DNA of 16,979 bases from Leptospiraceae bacterium (GTDB taxonomy: Bacteria > Spirochaetota > Leptospiria > Turneriellales > Turneriellaceae): NCBI GenBank assembly GCA_016788945.1, contig JAEUSA010000203.1, positions 1-16,979 on the forward strand, read 5' to 3'. The translations under genes were made by a program, and so were the position numbers. Under the pieces are notes generated by a model that worked only from the letters and a program-made list of their open reading frames with translations, made no database searches and was not told the DNA's origin. This document shows, piece by piece, positions 1 to 7,838 of this stretch. Every line of letters starts with the position of its first letter. Position 1 is the first letter of the stretch.

Positions 1-1
1 G

Positions 2-220
2 TGGAGCGCAGAAGTTTTCGCGCGCTGCTTTGCGCTGACGCGCCCCGGCGGCACATTTTCGACGTACACATCAGCAGGATGGGTCAGACGCAACATCGAG
101 GCTGCGGGTTTTATCGTGAACAAAGTTCAAGGTTTTGCAGCTAAACGCGAAATGCTGGTAGGTTTCAAACCGAGCTCAGAGAAAATCGAAGAGCATGCGC
201 TGGGCGGAGTCGAAGCGTGA
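2..220 (+). CDS. mnmD: tRNA 5-aminomethyl-2-thiouridine methyltransferase, MnmC(m)/MnmD-type, C-terminal part
   Basis: An open frame enters from the left edge and ends at TGA 218-220, giving 72 residues. It matches the end of the MnmC methyltransferase domain: a Pro-Gly-Gly turn, then TYTSAGWVRRNIEAAGF, then an AAKREMLVGF-like strand. All three are typical of the SAM-dependent half of MnmC, which methylates the aminomethyl group of mnm5(s2)U34 in tRNA wobble positions. The N-terminal SAM-binding part lies outside the window. The stop overlaps the GTG start of the next gene (GTGA), and that gene encodes the partner oxidoreductase. The two halves of a usually fused enzyme are therefore separate here but translationally coupled. 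Family assignment rests on remembered motifs in a short fragment. Confidence 0.72.
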   Translation, partial: WSAEVFARCFALTRPGGTFSTYTSAGWVRRNIEAAGFIVNKVQGFAAKREMLVGFKPSSEKIEEHALGGVEA

Positions 221-1173
221 AGCGCCGCGAATTCTTGCAAAAAATCTGGAATGACAGCTTCGGCGTTTTGCCGCCGGGTAAACACGTTGCCGTCGCGGGT
301 GGCGGCCTCGCGGGTCTGCACCTTGCCGAGGCGTTGCTGCAACGCGGTCTGCGCGTTACACTCTATGAACCACGGTGCATAGGCGGGGTGCGCATTCCGC
401 TGATGCATGCCTGCCAGACGCCGAAGTTGCGTGGTGCATTCTGGGAGAACGCCGCTGCGTTCTCGCGTCAGCGATATGAGCAGTTGATTGCGTCAGGCTA
501 CCTGGTACGAGCAACAGATTCGGCGTTTGGCCGTTATTACGCTGTGAATGCGCGGTCATTGGCGCGACGCTTGACCGAAAGACTTTGCCGAGCGGGGTTT
601 GTGATCAGGCGGCAGCCTTTTTTTGAATCAGAGGCGCAGAACTATGACGGCCATTTTCTCGCAACCGGCGCCAGTTTTTTACCCGGTGAAAAATCCCCCC
701 TATTACGGGCAACACAGATAGTGCCGGGGCATGCCTCTTATGCAACTGGCGTTAATGTTAAAGAAGGCATTGTGTTACCACCGCGCGCCGAATTTGTGCA
801 TTTGCGCGACGCCACACCAGCAGCAGCCAAAGCCGAAGCGTTGCAGGTCTTTGCAGGCAAGAGGTCATTCTTATTTCATGGACAACGGCTTGTGACGCGT
901 GACCGGTTGCCGGCAATCGGTTTTTATCCGCCCGCGGGGGAAAATTCGTATGATGAGCTGCGCCTGACTTTCTTGAAAAAAAATTACGCGGTAGACTCGC
1001 TCGCACAGGAATCACCATTCTTGTTTCAGGGTATGGGATACCATGTGCTGACATATGCGCCTTTTCTTGCCGCAGCGGTCGCCGCATGGCTTACCGGTGC
1101 AGATAAGATGGATGAAAATTTGATATGCAATTTATCGCCGACCCGGTTTTTATATAGAAATGCCCGAAGATAG
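217..1173 (+). CDS. mnmC: FAD-dependent oxidoreductase, MnmC(o)-type half of the tRNA U34 modification enzyme
   Basis: 318 residues from GTG 217. A GGAG at 206-209 sits 7 bases upstream, and the start overlaps the previous stop, so translational coupling is likely. A Rossmann dinucleotide fold begins near residue 25 (VAVAGGGLAGLHLAEALL) and ends in the acidic strand TLYEP. Further family-like segments are a GGVRIPLMHA loop, the GHASYA region, RDRLPAIGFYP and a C-terminal GMGYHVLTYAPFLAA. These correspond to the DAO-like domain of MnmC, which oxidatively removes the carboxymethyl group from cmnm5(s2)U34 to give nm5(s2)U34. The upstream gene then methylates that product. The protein is shorter than the roughly 400-residue domain of the fused E. 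coli enzyme. The last 14 bases overlap hslO. A generic DAO-family oxidase is the alternative, but the neighbour argues strongly for MnmC. Confidence 0.78.
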   Translation: MKRREFLQKIWNDSFGVLPPGKHVAVAGGGLAGLHLAEALLQRGLRVTLYEPRCIGGVRIPLMHACQTPKLRGAFWENAAAFSRQRYEQLIASGYLVRATDSAFGRYYAVNARSLARRLTERLCRAGFVIRRQPFFESEAQNYDGHFLATGASFLPGEKSPLLRATQIVPGHASYATGVNVKEGIVLPPRAEFVHLRDATPAAAKAEALQVFAGKRSFLFHGQRLVTRDRLPAIGFYPPAGENSYDELRLTFLKKNYAVDSLAQESPFLFQGMGYHVLTYAPFLAAAVAAWLTGADKMDENLICNLSPTRFLYRNARR

Positions 1174-2083
1174 CCGTTCGTACTGCAAATCTTTTCACAC
1201 CCGCGGCGCCGATTTTCGCGCGGTATTCGTCAGTGCGGCCGAAGCGATCAATGCGGCGACGCAGCAGATCCGTGTCGACGGCCATGCGCTCTACCATTTT
1301 AGTGAGTTAGTCGTGTGCACGAACCTGCTCGCAGGCCTGTTCCGCGACGTGCATGATATCACGCTCGATATTTCGACGCCGAAGTACATCGGCTCACTCG
1401 TTGCCGAAGCGAGCCCTGAAGGCGTCTTCCGTGCCTCTTGCCAGGTCAACGACGAGATACACTCGGTGAAAGACCCGGCGCTGATCGACGAAGATATTTT
1501 CGGCGGCGTACTCAATGTTTCAAAACGTTATGCGCAAATTAACGAGCCTACGCGCAGCACGGTAGGCAGCCGCAGTAAATCTGTACCCAATCTCGTGCAG
1601 CAGTATCTGCAAGAAAGCGAACAGATATCGACCCTAATGCTGACGGGTATGCGGCTGCGTGCCGGCAAAACCGGTAAGGTCGAAGCCGATAAGTGCTTTG
1701 GCCTGTTGATCGAAGCACTGCCCGACGTCTCCGAAGAGAAGAAATTCATTCTTACCGACAACCTTGAGCGGCTCGAGTCGCTTACGGATTATTTCGGTGA
1801 TGCGAAGCGCCCCGGGACAGCCGAGGCTGCGGGCGAAACGCAGAAAGATGTGCTCGACCTGCTCGACGATATTTTTCCCGGCGAACAATGGATCGAAACC
1901 TCTGAGCATGCGCTGGTCTACCGCTGCCGCTGCCACCGCGAAGGTTATCTTGAAAAGATTGTGCAATTGGCGCGACAGAATATCGACGAATTATTCGGCA
2001 ACGAAGAAGAGATTGAGGTACGCTGCGGTTATTGTACGAACGTATTCCACTACCCGCGCGCAGAGGTCGAAGCCAGATTATAG
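1160..2083 (+). CDS. hslO: Hsp33 family redox-regulated chaperone
   Basis: 307 residues, cytosolic. Hsp33 is a holdase that is inactive while zinc is bound by four C-terminal cysteines and becomes active when oxidative stress forms disulfides. The C-terminus shows the expected CxC (C256, C258) and CxxC (C289, C292) pairs separated by about 30 residues. The N-terminal domain has the family's RADFRAVFV-like start and the ALYHFSELVVCTNLLAGL helix. Length is close to the usual 290-300 residues. ATG 1160 lies inside the end of the MnmC(o) gene, with a 14-bp overlap. No clear Shine-Dalgarno is visible, so expression probably depends on coupling to the operon. The middle of the domain is divergent from the E. 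coli protein, but the cysteine pattern is decisive. Confidence 0.9.
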   Translation: MPEDSRSYCKSFHTRGADFRAVFVSAAEAINAATQQIRVDGHALYHFSELVVCTNLLAGLFRDVHDITLDISTPKYIGSLVAEASPEGVFRASCQVNDEIHSVKDPALIDEDIFGGVLNVSKRYAQINEPTRSTVGSRSKSVPNLVQQYLQESEQISTLMLTGMRLRAGKTGKVEADKCFGLLIEALPDVSEEKKFILTDNLERLESLTDYFGDAKRPGTAEAAGETQKDVLDLLDDIFPGEQWIETSEHALVYRCRCHREGYLEKIVQLARQNIDELFGNEEEIEVRCGYCTNVFHYPRAEVEARL

Positions 2084-2092
2084 GTTGCTCAG

Positions 2093-2109
2093 GCGTGGCC
2101 GCGCCACGC
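2093..2109. terminator. Perfect hairpin between convergent genes, possible weak terminator
   Basis: GCGTGGC (2093-2099) and GCCACGC (2103-2109) form a perfect 7-bp stem with a 3-base loop in the 34-bp gap between the convergent hslO and porin genes. There is no T-run on either side, so intrinsic termination is doubtful. Position and symmetry are the only support. Confidence 0.35.
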
Positions 2110-2117
2110 ATGGTAGA

Positions 2118-3962
2118 TCAGAATACGAGTTTCGAACCTAACTGCACGCCCATAGCATTGTCCGTGCCATAAGGTGTATCGGTCACAATACCCGGTGTGG
2201 CGTAAAATGCACCCGGCAGAAAAATTCCCACTTTGAAATAGAGGCTCCAATATTTATTGACCGCGAGGTCGGCGCTGAAATCAATTTCCTGACCAAGCAG
2301 TTTACCGAGCCTGTCTTGGGCTTTTTGTACTGTGCTGGTTATCGACGAGGTCGTGCCGTTGGCGCGCGCCTGCTCATAGAGTGCACTGTAGCCTGTGTCG
2401 ACGGCAAGCCAGTAATCTAAACCGAAGCGCAACTTTTGCCAGAGTGTCGTGCCGAAACCGACATGGCCGAACGCCGTGGCCGATTTGCGCTCATAATCAT
2501 GCGGATAGTCAGAAAATCCCGCAGAATCGGTATAACTCGTCGGACGGACGCCATAAAACCTGCTCATGATTAATCCGCCGACGCGGCTGCCCTTGAAGCT
2601 CGTGAAGCCGTGCGATGTCTGCGTGCCATACTGATCGTACTTGCTGCCTGACGCGTAGAAACCATCGGCGTTGAGATCAATATCGAGTACTGACACGACG
2701 CGGGGAAACTCGATACCCGCGCCGCCACCAAAGCCATAGCCGTTGGTATCGACATCCTGACTTTCATTGGCCGCAGTGGGTAAGCGCCGGTCGATACCGG
2801 TCGAAACGGCAAAATCTGCCCAGGTTTTGAGAATGTAACGCGACTTCGGTACGTTGAACAGCATGCGCGTACCGAACATGAAGTTGTAGTCATTGTCGGC
2901 GAAGTTGCCCGAAGCACCGAGGTTTGAACGGTCTGAACCACCACGGCTCACGGCACCATAACGCGCACCGAATGCATAGAGCTTATTCTGCAGCATCGTG
3001 CCACTGAGAGGTCCCTTCCAGTTCAGAAGGTTGCGCGAGTCATAGACGAACCCCGCGCGCAGCACGTTGACGTCACCGTCGAAAAAACGCACACGCTGGC
3101 TGTCGTGCGAAAAGAAGCGCACATAGTTGGCATGCGTCGTCGGGTCGGCACCCAACTGGAATGCATCAAACGCCATGATGCGAAATCCGCCGATTGTCGA
3201 ATTGGCATAGGTGAATGTCACCGCGTCGAGGTAGTCTTTCAAAAAGTAGTCATAGACTTCGCCGCCGATTTCAAAAAACTGCCTACCAATTTTGACAGAA
3301 AAATCATTGCGCTGGTTTTTGAAGATAATATAGTGCAGGTGCAATTCACCGAAGTTGAAAGGGTCGGCGCCTACGGGGGTAGATGACGAACTGTTGTTTG
3401 AACTGGCGCCTGCCAGCTGGTCATGCCCCCAAAAACCATTCTTAAAAATATCAAAACGGAAATAGAGGTCGTCGGTCAGCGGAAAATACAGATTGATATA
3501 AAAACGCGAAAAGGCAAGAGTCTGCTTGTCGTCGGTATTCTGAATCGTCGCCACTGTCGATTCGTCGAGCTGCCTGAGATCGGTATTGTTAAAACCCGCA
3601 CCCTCGGCGATAAAACCGATCTGGTATTCCATGCGCTTCATGATCGCATCTTTTTCTTTTTTGTCGCCAAACACATTCTCGCGCTTCTCGATTTGCGGTG
3701 CGGCGAACGGCTGATCATCGACCTCTTTATCACCGTCATTCTTGAGCCGCCGCGCGGGCAAAAGTTCATCGCGCGCGGGGTCGGCCACGCTGTCTGCATT
3801 GGGCACTGCAGGCGGCGGCGCAACGGCCTCTTCGTTCGGTTTTTTCAGTTTTACTTTTTCATCCCCCGCTTCAGGGCGCTTTTTGGCGTTCGGATCAAGG
3901 CGCTGAGCGGCAATGGGCAGAACTCCCGCAAGGAGGCATAATATCCAAAGTCGCGCGATCAT
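2118..3962 (-). CDS. Outer-membrane beta-barrel (porin-like) protein with charged N-terminal linker
   Basis: 614 residues. A signal peptide is visible (MIARLWILCLLAGVLPIAAQ, cleavage probably near residue 20). Residues about 21-110 are rich in Pro, Lys, Glu and Asp and look disordered, which suits a periplasmic linker. From about residue 112 the protein is a series of amphipathic strands rich in Tyr, Phe and Gly (for example FSRFYINLYFPLTDDLYFRF and FSVKIGRQFFEIGG). It ends in LGSKLVF, with the terminal Phe typical of BAM-inserted barrels. It therefore probably sits in the outer membrane as a channel or porin. No named family is recognised, and substrate specificity cannot be read. It is monocistronic, convergent with hslO and divergent from arsR. 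Confidence 0.72.
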   Translation of the reverse strand: MIARLWILCLLAGVLPIAAQRLDPNAKKRPEAGDEKVKLKKPNEEAVAPPPAVPNADSVADPARDELLPARRLKNDGDKEVDDQPFAAPQIEKRENVFGDKKEKDAIMKRMEYQIGFIAEGAGFNNTDLRQLDESTVATIQNTDDKQTLAFSRFYINLYFPLTDDLYFRFDIFKNGFWGHDQLAGASSNNSSSSTPVGADPFNFGELHLHYIIFKNQRNDFSVKIGRQFFEIGGEVYDYFLKDYLDAVTFTYANSTIGGFRIMAFDAFQLGADPTTHANYVRFFSHDSQRVRFFDGDVNVLRAGFVYDSRNLLNWKGPLSGTMLQNKLYAFGARYGAVSRGGSDRSNLGASGNFADNDYNFMFGTRMLFNVPKSRYILKTWADFAVSTGIDRRLPTAANESQDVDTNGYGFGGGAGIEFPRVVSVLDIDLNADGFYASGSKYDQYGTQTSHGFTSFKGSRVGGLIMSRFYGVRPTSYTDSAGFSDYPHDYERKSATAFGHVGFGTTLWQKLRFGLDYWLAVDTGYSALYEQARANGTTSSITSTVQKAQDRLGKLLGQEIDFSADLAVNKYWSLYFKVGIFLPGAFYATPGIVTDTPYGTDNAMGVQLGSKLVF

Positions 3963-4099
3963 TGCAGTGCTTGTTCAATGCCACAGGGACACGTCAACAT
4001 ATTTCGCCTAATAGGACGCCGGAAACAGCCGGCTTTACGACGACTGTCACCATTCTGGCAAACGCTCCCTTTGTGAATTGTGGAAGGTATGAAATATTG

Positions 4100-4138
4100 T
4101 TGACTGTGGACCAATACATAACTAAATACTTATATAAT
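4100..4138 (+). promoter_or_regulatory. AT-rich promoter region of the arsR operon
   Basis: TTGACT at 4100-4105 resembles a -35 box. A 17-base spacer leads to TAAATA (4123-4128), a weak -10, and a perfect TATAAT lies at 4133-4138, too far from the -35 and almost touching the ATG. The short inverted pair ATAA/TTAT around 4117-4132 could be part of a repressor site, as ArsR/SdpR proteins often autoregulate. Which boxes are used cannot be decided by eye. There is no Shine-Dalgarno between this region and ATG 4141. Confidence 0.4.
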
Positions 4139-4140
4139 AA

Positions 4141-4491
4141 ATGAGTCATTCTTCTCAACAACTCGACGCAACCTTTGCCGCACTTGCAGATCCGACACGG
4201 CGGGCGATTCTGGCCCGGCTGGCGAAAGGGGAAAGCACGGTCATGGAACTCGCCAAACCTTTCAAAATGAGCCAGCCTGCAATCTCGAGACACCTGCGCG
4301 TGCTCGAAAACGCTGGGCTTGTTTCGACGACGCGCCGCGCTCAAGAACGTCCGCGCCGTCTCGAAACCGCGCCACTCAAAGAAGCTACGGACTGGATAGA
4401 AAAATACCGCCGCCAATGGGAATCACGCTATCAGCTGCTCGATGGGCTGCTCGACGAACTTAAATTGATGCAAAAGAAGGATGTTCCATGA
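4141..4491 (+). CDS. ArsR/SmtB-superfamily winged-helix repressor (SdpR-like, non-metal)
   Basis: 116 residues. The N-terminal motif FAALADPTRRAILARLAKGE, the recognition helix region MSQPAISRHLRVLENAGLV and the C-terminal WIEKYRRQWESR segment match the ArsR-type regulators that usually accompany SRPBCC or DUF1801 genes. It contains no cysteine and lacks the metal-binding ELCVCDL-type helix, so metal sensing is unlikely. The ATG at 4141 has no Shine-Dalgarno, and the first codon follows directly on an AT-rich promoter-like stretch. The stop overlaps the next gene's start by ATGA (4488-4491). It most likely represses its own operon; the ligand is unknown. Confidence 0.85.
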   Translation: MSHSSQQLDATFAALADPTRRAILARLAKGESTVMELAKPFKMSQPAISRHLRVLENAGLVSTTRRAQERPRRLETAPLKEATDWIEKYRRQWESRYQLLDGLLDELKLMQKKDVP

Positions 4492-4925
4492 AAAAAGCCG
4501 GCGCAACGATCACAAATAAATCCGCTGCGCGAATTCCCCGTAATATCGATGAGTATCTCGAACGCTTTCCTGCAGAAACGCAAAAAGCGTTGAAGCAGGT
4601 GCGCGCAGCAATCAGACGCGCGGCTCCCGAAGCTGAAGAAAAAATCAGCTATGCAATGCCGGCCTTTGCTCTCTATGGCAACCTTGTGTATTTTGCCGGC
4701 TACAAATCGCATATCGGTTTTTATGCCACGCCGACGGGGCATGCGGCATTCGCGAAGGATCTATCAGGTTACAGAATCGGCAAAGGTTCTGTGCAATTTC
4801 CGCTGTCAAAACCGATGCCGGTAAAGCTGATAGAAAGAATGGTGAAATTCCGCGTGAGCGAAAATACAGAAAAATGGAAGCAAAAACATGCCGAACGAAA
4901 GAAACGCCAACCAAAACAAAAATAA
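4488..4925 (+). CDS. DUF1801 family protein (YdhG-like)
   Basis: 145 residues, cytosolic. The family hallmarks are clear: IDEYLERFPAETQKALKQVR near the N-terminus, APEAEEKISYAMPAF, then LVYFAGYKSHIGFYATPTG, and KGSVQFPLSKPMP followed by a final helix. DUF1801 proteins have an alpha/beta fold. Some relatives have been called iron chaperones by analogy to frataxin, but no general function is established. The tail (residues 130-145) is strongly basic and Lys/Gln-rich. AAGG at 4477-4480 is a good ribosome binding site. The gene is coupled to arsR by a 4-bp overlap, and its end overlaps the next gene by 38 bp. A role in a stress response controlled by the ArsR-type repressor is inference. Confidence 0.85.
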   Translation: MKKAGATITNKSAARIPRNIDEYLERFPAETQKALKQVRAAIRRAAPEAEEKISYAMPAFALYGNLVYFAGYKSHIGFYATPTGHAAFAKDLSGYRIGKGSVQFPLSKPMPVKLIERMVKFRVSENTEKWKQKHAERKKRQPKQK

Positions 4926-5874
4926 CTCGCACGCTTACTCTACACCGCATAACCTGCTGATGGTTTGGTTATGCGGTGTCATTTTGCTTGGCTGCAATAC
5001 CACCTCCAGTCGCATTCCTTTCAGTAAAGAAGAATACCGCGCCAAAAATGAATCGTTACTCTATGTTTTTCGCGAACGCGCGTTTGTCGGCGGCGGCGTA
5101 CAGACAGTGTTTTTCCTTGATGGCATATCGATCGGCCTATTGCCGCAGAATGGTTATTACCCGGTACATACCGTTGCCGGCAAACATCGTTTAAGAGGGT
5201 GCAGTGCAAGCCTTGTCGCGAGCGAAGACTGCAAAGACCTCGAGGTCGAGCTTACCGCACACAGCGACACGGCGATACAAATTGTCATGTATCCCGGTGA
5301 CCGTCGATTCGAGTTCGAAAGAGTCAATGATCTCGGCCGGCTGACCGAGCTGAAGAATGAGGGTAATTATTACGACCCTCTGCTGCGCGACAATCTGGTG
5401 CAGAAACAAAAAAGAAAAACTCTCAGCGCGTCTTCATTGGGTAAAAGCGGTAGCAACGAAGCGGCACCGTTAAAGATTGCAATCCTCAATTTTTCTGATG
5501 GCACCAATTCGACTATGTACGGTTGGCTGTCGCCCAGCCTTGCCGACGCCATCGACCTTTCGATGCGTAGAGATTTTGAATACCGCAGACCGAACCCGCA
5601 AGCCGCGCAGAGTGTCGCAGATAAATCTCCCCATGCAGCAGCAAAACAACTTGCCGGCATGCTCGCAGCTGATCTCGTCATCACGGGTCGCTACACACTC
5701 AACAGCGACAAGACAACCGTACATATCGAGGCACAGCTGTATTTTGCCGGTACAGATAGCGTTTTGGGCAGCGAAGAAATCGATTCAGCCGTCGACGCGC
5801 AGATTTTCGATGCGACTAAAAAGCTCAGCGAAAAGATCGTGCATAGATTGCACCAGCTCGTCCGTGTTCCGTGA
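4888..5874 (+). CDS. Lipoprotein with DUF2846-like N-half and TolB/CsgG-like C-half
   Basis: 328 residues. A hydrophobic stretch (LLMVWLCGVILLGC) ends in a lipobox with C36 as the likely lipidated residue. Residues 55-140 (LLYVFRERAFVGGG, FFLDGISIGLLPQNGYY) resemble DUF2846-type lipoprotein domains. Residues 196-325 begin KIAILNFSDGTNSTMYGWLS, followed by an LAADLVITGRYTL strand; this is the layout of TolB N-terminal or CsgG-like domains in the periplasm. I prefer ATG 4888, because GGAAG (4876-4880) lies 7 bases upstream and it gives a basic signal-peptide n-region. The alternative ATG 4960 would leave no positive charges and lies in a hairpin loop. The start is inside the DUF1801 gene, so the three genes are probably one transcript. 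Partners are unknown. Confidence 0.7.
   Translation: MPNERNANQNKNNSHAYSTPHNLLMVWLCGVILLGCNTTSSRIPFSKEEYRAKNESLLYVFRERAFVGGGVQTVFFLDGISIGLLPQNGYYPVHTVAGKHRLRGCSASLVASEDCKDLEVELTAHSDTAIQIVMYPGDRRFEFERVNDLGRLTELKNEGNYYDPLLRDNLVQKQKRKTLSASSLGKSGSNEAAPLKIAILNFSDGTNSTMYGWLSPSLADAIDLSMRRDFEYRRPNPQAAQSVADKSPHAAAKQLAGMLAADLVITGRYTLNSDKTTVHIEAQLYFAGTDSVLGSEEIDSAVDAQIFDATKKLSEKIVHRLHQLVRVP
4942..4979 (+). terminator. Perfect 13-bp hairpin at the arsR-DUF1801 / lipoprotein junction
   Basis: ACACCGCATAACC (4942-4954) and GGTTATGCGGTGT (4967-4979) are exact reverse complements around a 12-base loop. The hairpin starts 17 bases after the DUF1801 stop and is followed by CATTTTGC, a poor T-tract. It looks like a terminator or attenuator for the first two genes, yet it lies within the signal-peptide codons of the lipoprotein. 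That would make lipoprotein expression depend on read-through or on translation opening the hairpin. The structure is certain; its role is inference. Confidence 0.55.
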
Positions 5875-5894
5875 GGCGCAGCAGACAATAACGC

Positions 5895-7805
5895 TTAGGC
5901 GGGTGTGGCGTTAGCCTCGGCGAGAGTTTCCCATTCGGCGAGTTTTTCTTCGAGCTGTTTTTGCTGGGCCGCCCGCTCTTCTGATTTCATGCGGATCTCT
6001 TCGGGAGATAATGCCTGCATGCGTGCGCCGTCGGCAAATAGTGCCTCGAGATCGGCAATGGATGCCTCGTGGGCGGCAATCGCTTCTTCGAGTTTTTTGA
6101 TGCGCGTCTGCACTTTGCCCGCTTCACTTTTCGCTCGTTTACGCTCTTCGTAACTGAGATTATTTTCTGCGGCAGCCTTCGCTTCAGTTTCGACCGCAGC
6201 TTCCATTTTTTGCCGCTGCGTCAAAACAGGCTTTTGCTCTGCCCCCTCAAGATCATCCATAGCCGCAACCCCGGCGTTTAATTCTTTCACGCTACCGTTC
6301 TTGAGTTCAAAGACGCGCGTGCAGACGCGCTTGATGAAGCTGCGGTCGTGGCTCACCATCAATACGGTGCCTTTGAAATCTATCAGCGCATTTTCGAGTG
6401 CTTCGATACCTTCAATGTCGAGATGGTTGGTGGGTTCGTCGAGCACGAGAAAATTCGGTTTTTGCAACATCAGATCGGCAAAGACATAACGCGCCATTTC
6501 ACCGCCCGATAAGGCCGTCAGCTTTTTCTTTTGTTCATCGCCCTCGAACAGCATATGCCCGAGGGCCGTCCGTACGTCTTTCACGGCTTTCTGTGCATGC
6601 AGCTGGTGCAAATGTTCGTGCATCGGCTCAGACAATTTGCGCAGTTCTTCATGCACCTGCGCATAATAACCCAACTTCACTTCGTGACCAAAGTGTACCG
6701 TACCGGCAAGTGGCTTCAGTTCGCCGGCAATGATTTTCAGCAGAGTGGTCTTGCCGTGTCCGTTCGGTCCGATAATTGCCGCTTTGTCACCCCGGCGCAG
6801 CAAGAATTCCGCACCGGCAAATAATTTCAGGTCGCCGAACCCCATCGCTACATCATGGACATTGAGAATGTCACGACCTGGCTCGCGTTCGTAGCGAAAA
6901 AAGAACGACGGTTTGCGCCGTGAGGAGGCAATAATGTCGGGGATCTCTATCTTTTCGACCTGCTTGACACGTGACTGCGCCTGACGCGCCTTCGAGGCTT
7001 TCGCCTTAAAGCGATCGATAAATTCCGTGAGTTCGGCAATTTTTTTCTTCGCCGCTTCAGCTTCGCGTTCTTTTTGTTCGGCGGCGAGCGTACGTGCACC
7101 GACGAAGCGGTTGTAGTTCATGTTGAACAATGTAATCGTCTTGTAGTCGACATCGAGAATCTGCTCAGACAGCGCCGACAGAAAACCGCGATCATGCGTA
7201 ATCAGCAGCAACATGCCAGTGAATTCAAACAGCAGAAAATTCTCGAGCCACTTGATGCCTGGCATGTCGAGGTGGTTGGTCGGTTCGTCGAGCAGCAACA
7301 CCTCGCCTTTGGCGAAAAGCGCGCGCGCGAGCAGAACCCGCATCATTTGGCCACCCGAAAGTTTTTTTGCGGGAATTTTGTGGATTTCGTCTGGCAGGCC
7401 AAGGCCTGACAATAACCGTGCTGATTCCGATTCGGCTCGGTAGCCGTCGTGCGAGCGGATAATCTCTTCGATTTCTCCCGCGTGCATCGGATCAAGGTCG
7501 GCGCTGTCGCGTTCTTTGAGCGCCTTCGCCAGAACGGCATCTCCGCCGATAACAATTTCGATCGCCGTCTCATTTTCACCGACGGGAAGGTTTTGTTCGA
7601 GGTACGCGATGCGCGTCCCCTTTTGGATATCCACCTTGCCTTCAGTAGCCGTGTCGCGACCGGCGATCAGTTTGAGCAGCGTCGATTTTCCCGAGCCGTT
7701 GGCGCCGGTAATGCCATAGCGCACACCTTCGTTCAGCTGCAGAGAGACGCCGTTGAAAAGATCACGCGCGCCATAAGACATACCTAAATTCTTGAGACTG
7801 ATCAT
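5895..7805 (-). CDS. ABC-F family ATPase (ribosome-associated, EttA/Uup/YheS type)
   Basis: 636 residues, with two ABC domains on one chain and no membrane segments. Domain 1 has Walker A GANGSGKS (about 34-41), signature LSGGQ and Walker B VLLLDEPTNHLD. Domain 2 has GPNGHGKTT, signature LSGGE and FLVLDEPTNHLD. A charged linker rich in Ala, Lys and Glu lies between them. The C-terminal 100 residues form an obvious coiled coil rich in Glu, Lys and Ala, as in Uup and YheS. ABC-F proteins bind the ribosomal E site, rescue stalled ribosomes, or protect against antibiotics. Nothing in the sequence singles out resistance, and the subfamily is not settled. It follows the pyrophosphatase gene by 33 bp on the same strand and converges with the lipoprotein gene, 20 bp away. 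Confidence 0.92.
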   Translation of the reverse strand: MISLKNLGMSYGARDLFNGVSLQLNEGVRYGITGANGSGKSTLLKLIAGRDTATEGKVDIQKGTRIAYLEQNLPVGENETAIEIVIGGDAVLAKALKERDSADLDPMHAGEIEEIIRSHDGYRAESESARLLSGLGLPDEIHKIPAKKLSGGQMMRVLLARALFAKGEVLLLDEPTNHLDMPGIKWLENFLLFEFTGMLLLITHDRGFLSALSEQILDVDYKTITLFNMNYNRFVGARTLAAEQKEREAEAAKKKIAELTEFIDRFKAKASKARQAQSRVKQVEKIEIPDIIASSRRKPSFFFRYEREPGRDILNVHDVAMGFGDLKLFAGAEFLLRRGDKAAIIGPNGHGKTTLLKIIAGELKPLAGTVHFGHEVKLGYYAQVHEELRKLSEPMHEHLHQLHAQKAVKDVRTALGHMLFEGDEQKKKLTALSGGEMARYVFADLMLQKPNFLVLDEPTNHLDIEGIEALENALIDFKGTVLMVSHDRSFIKRVCTRVFELKNGSVKELNAGVAAMDDLEGAEQKPVLTQRQKMEAAVETEAKAAAENNLSYEERKRAKSEAGKVQTRIKKLEEAIAAHEASIADLEALFADGARMQALSPEEIRMKSEERAAQQKQLEEKLAEWETLAEANATPA

Positions 7806-7838
7806 TGCTGTGCCCCGCGCACTTGATCAAATTGTGTG

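Noticed and set aside
3423..3941. Plus-strand open frame of 172 codons
   Set aside because: Mirror of the porin-like gene's signal peptide and linker; no recognisable domain and no separate promoter.
4960..4979. Alternative start ATG 4960 for the lipoprotein
   Set aside because: It would give an 11-residue signal sequence without positive charge and lies in a hairpin loop; ATG 4888 has a well-spaced GGAAG.
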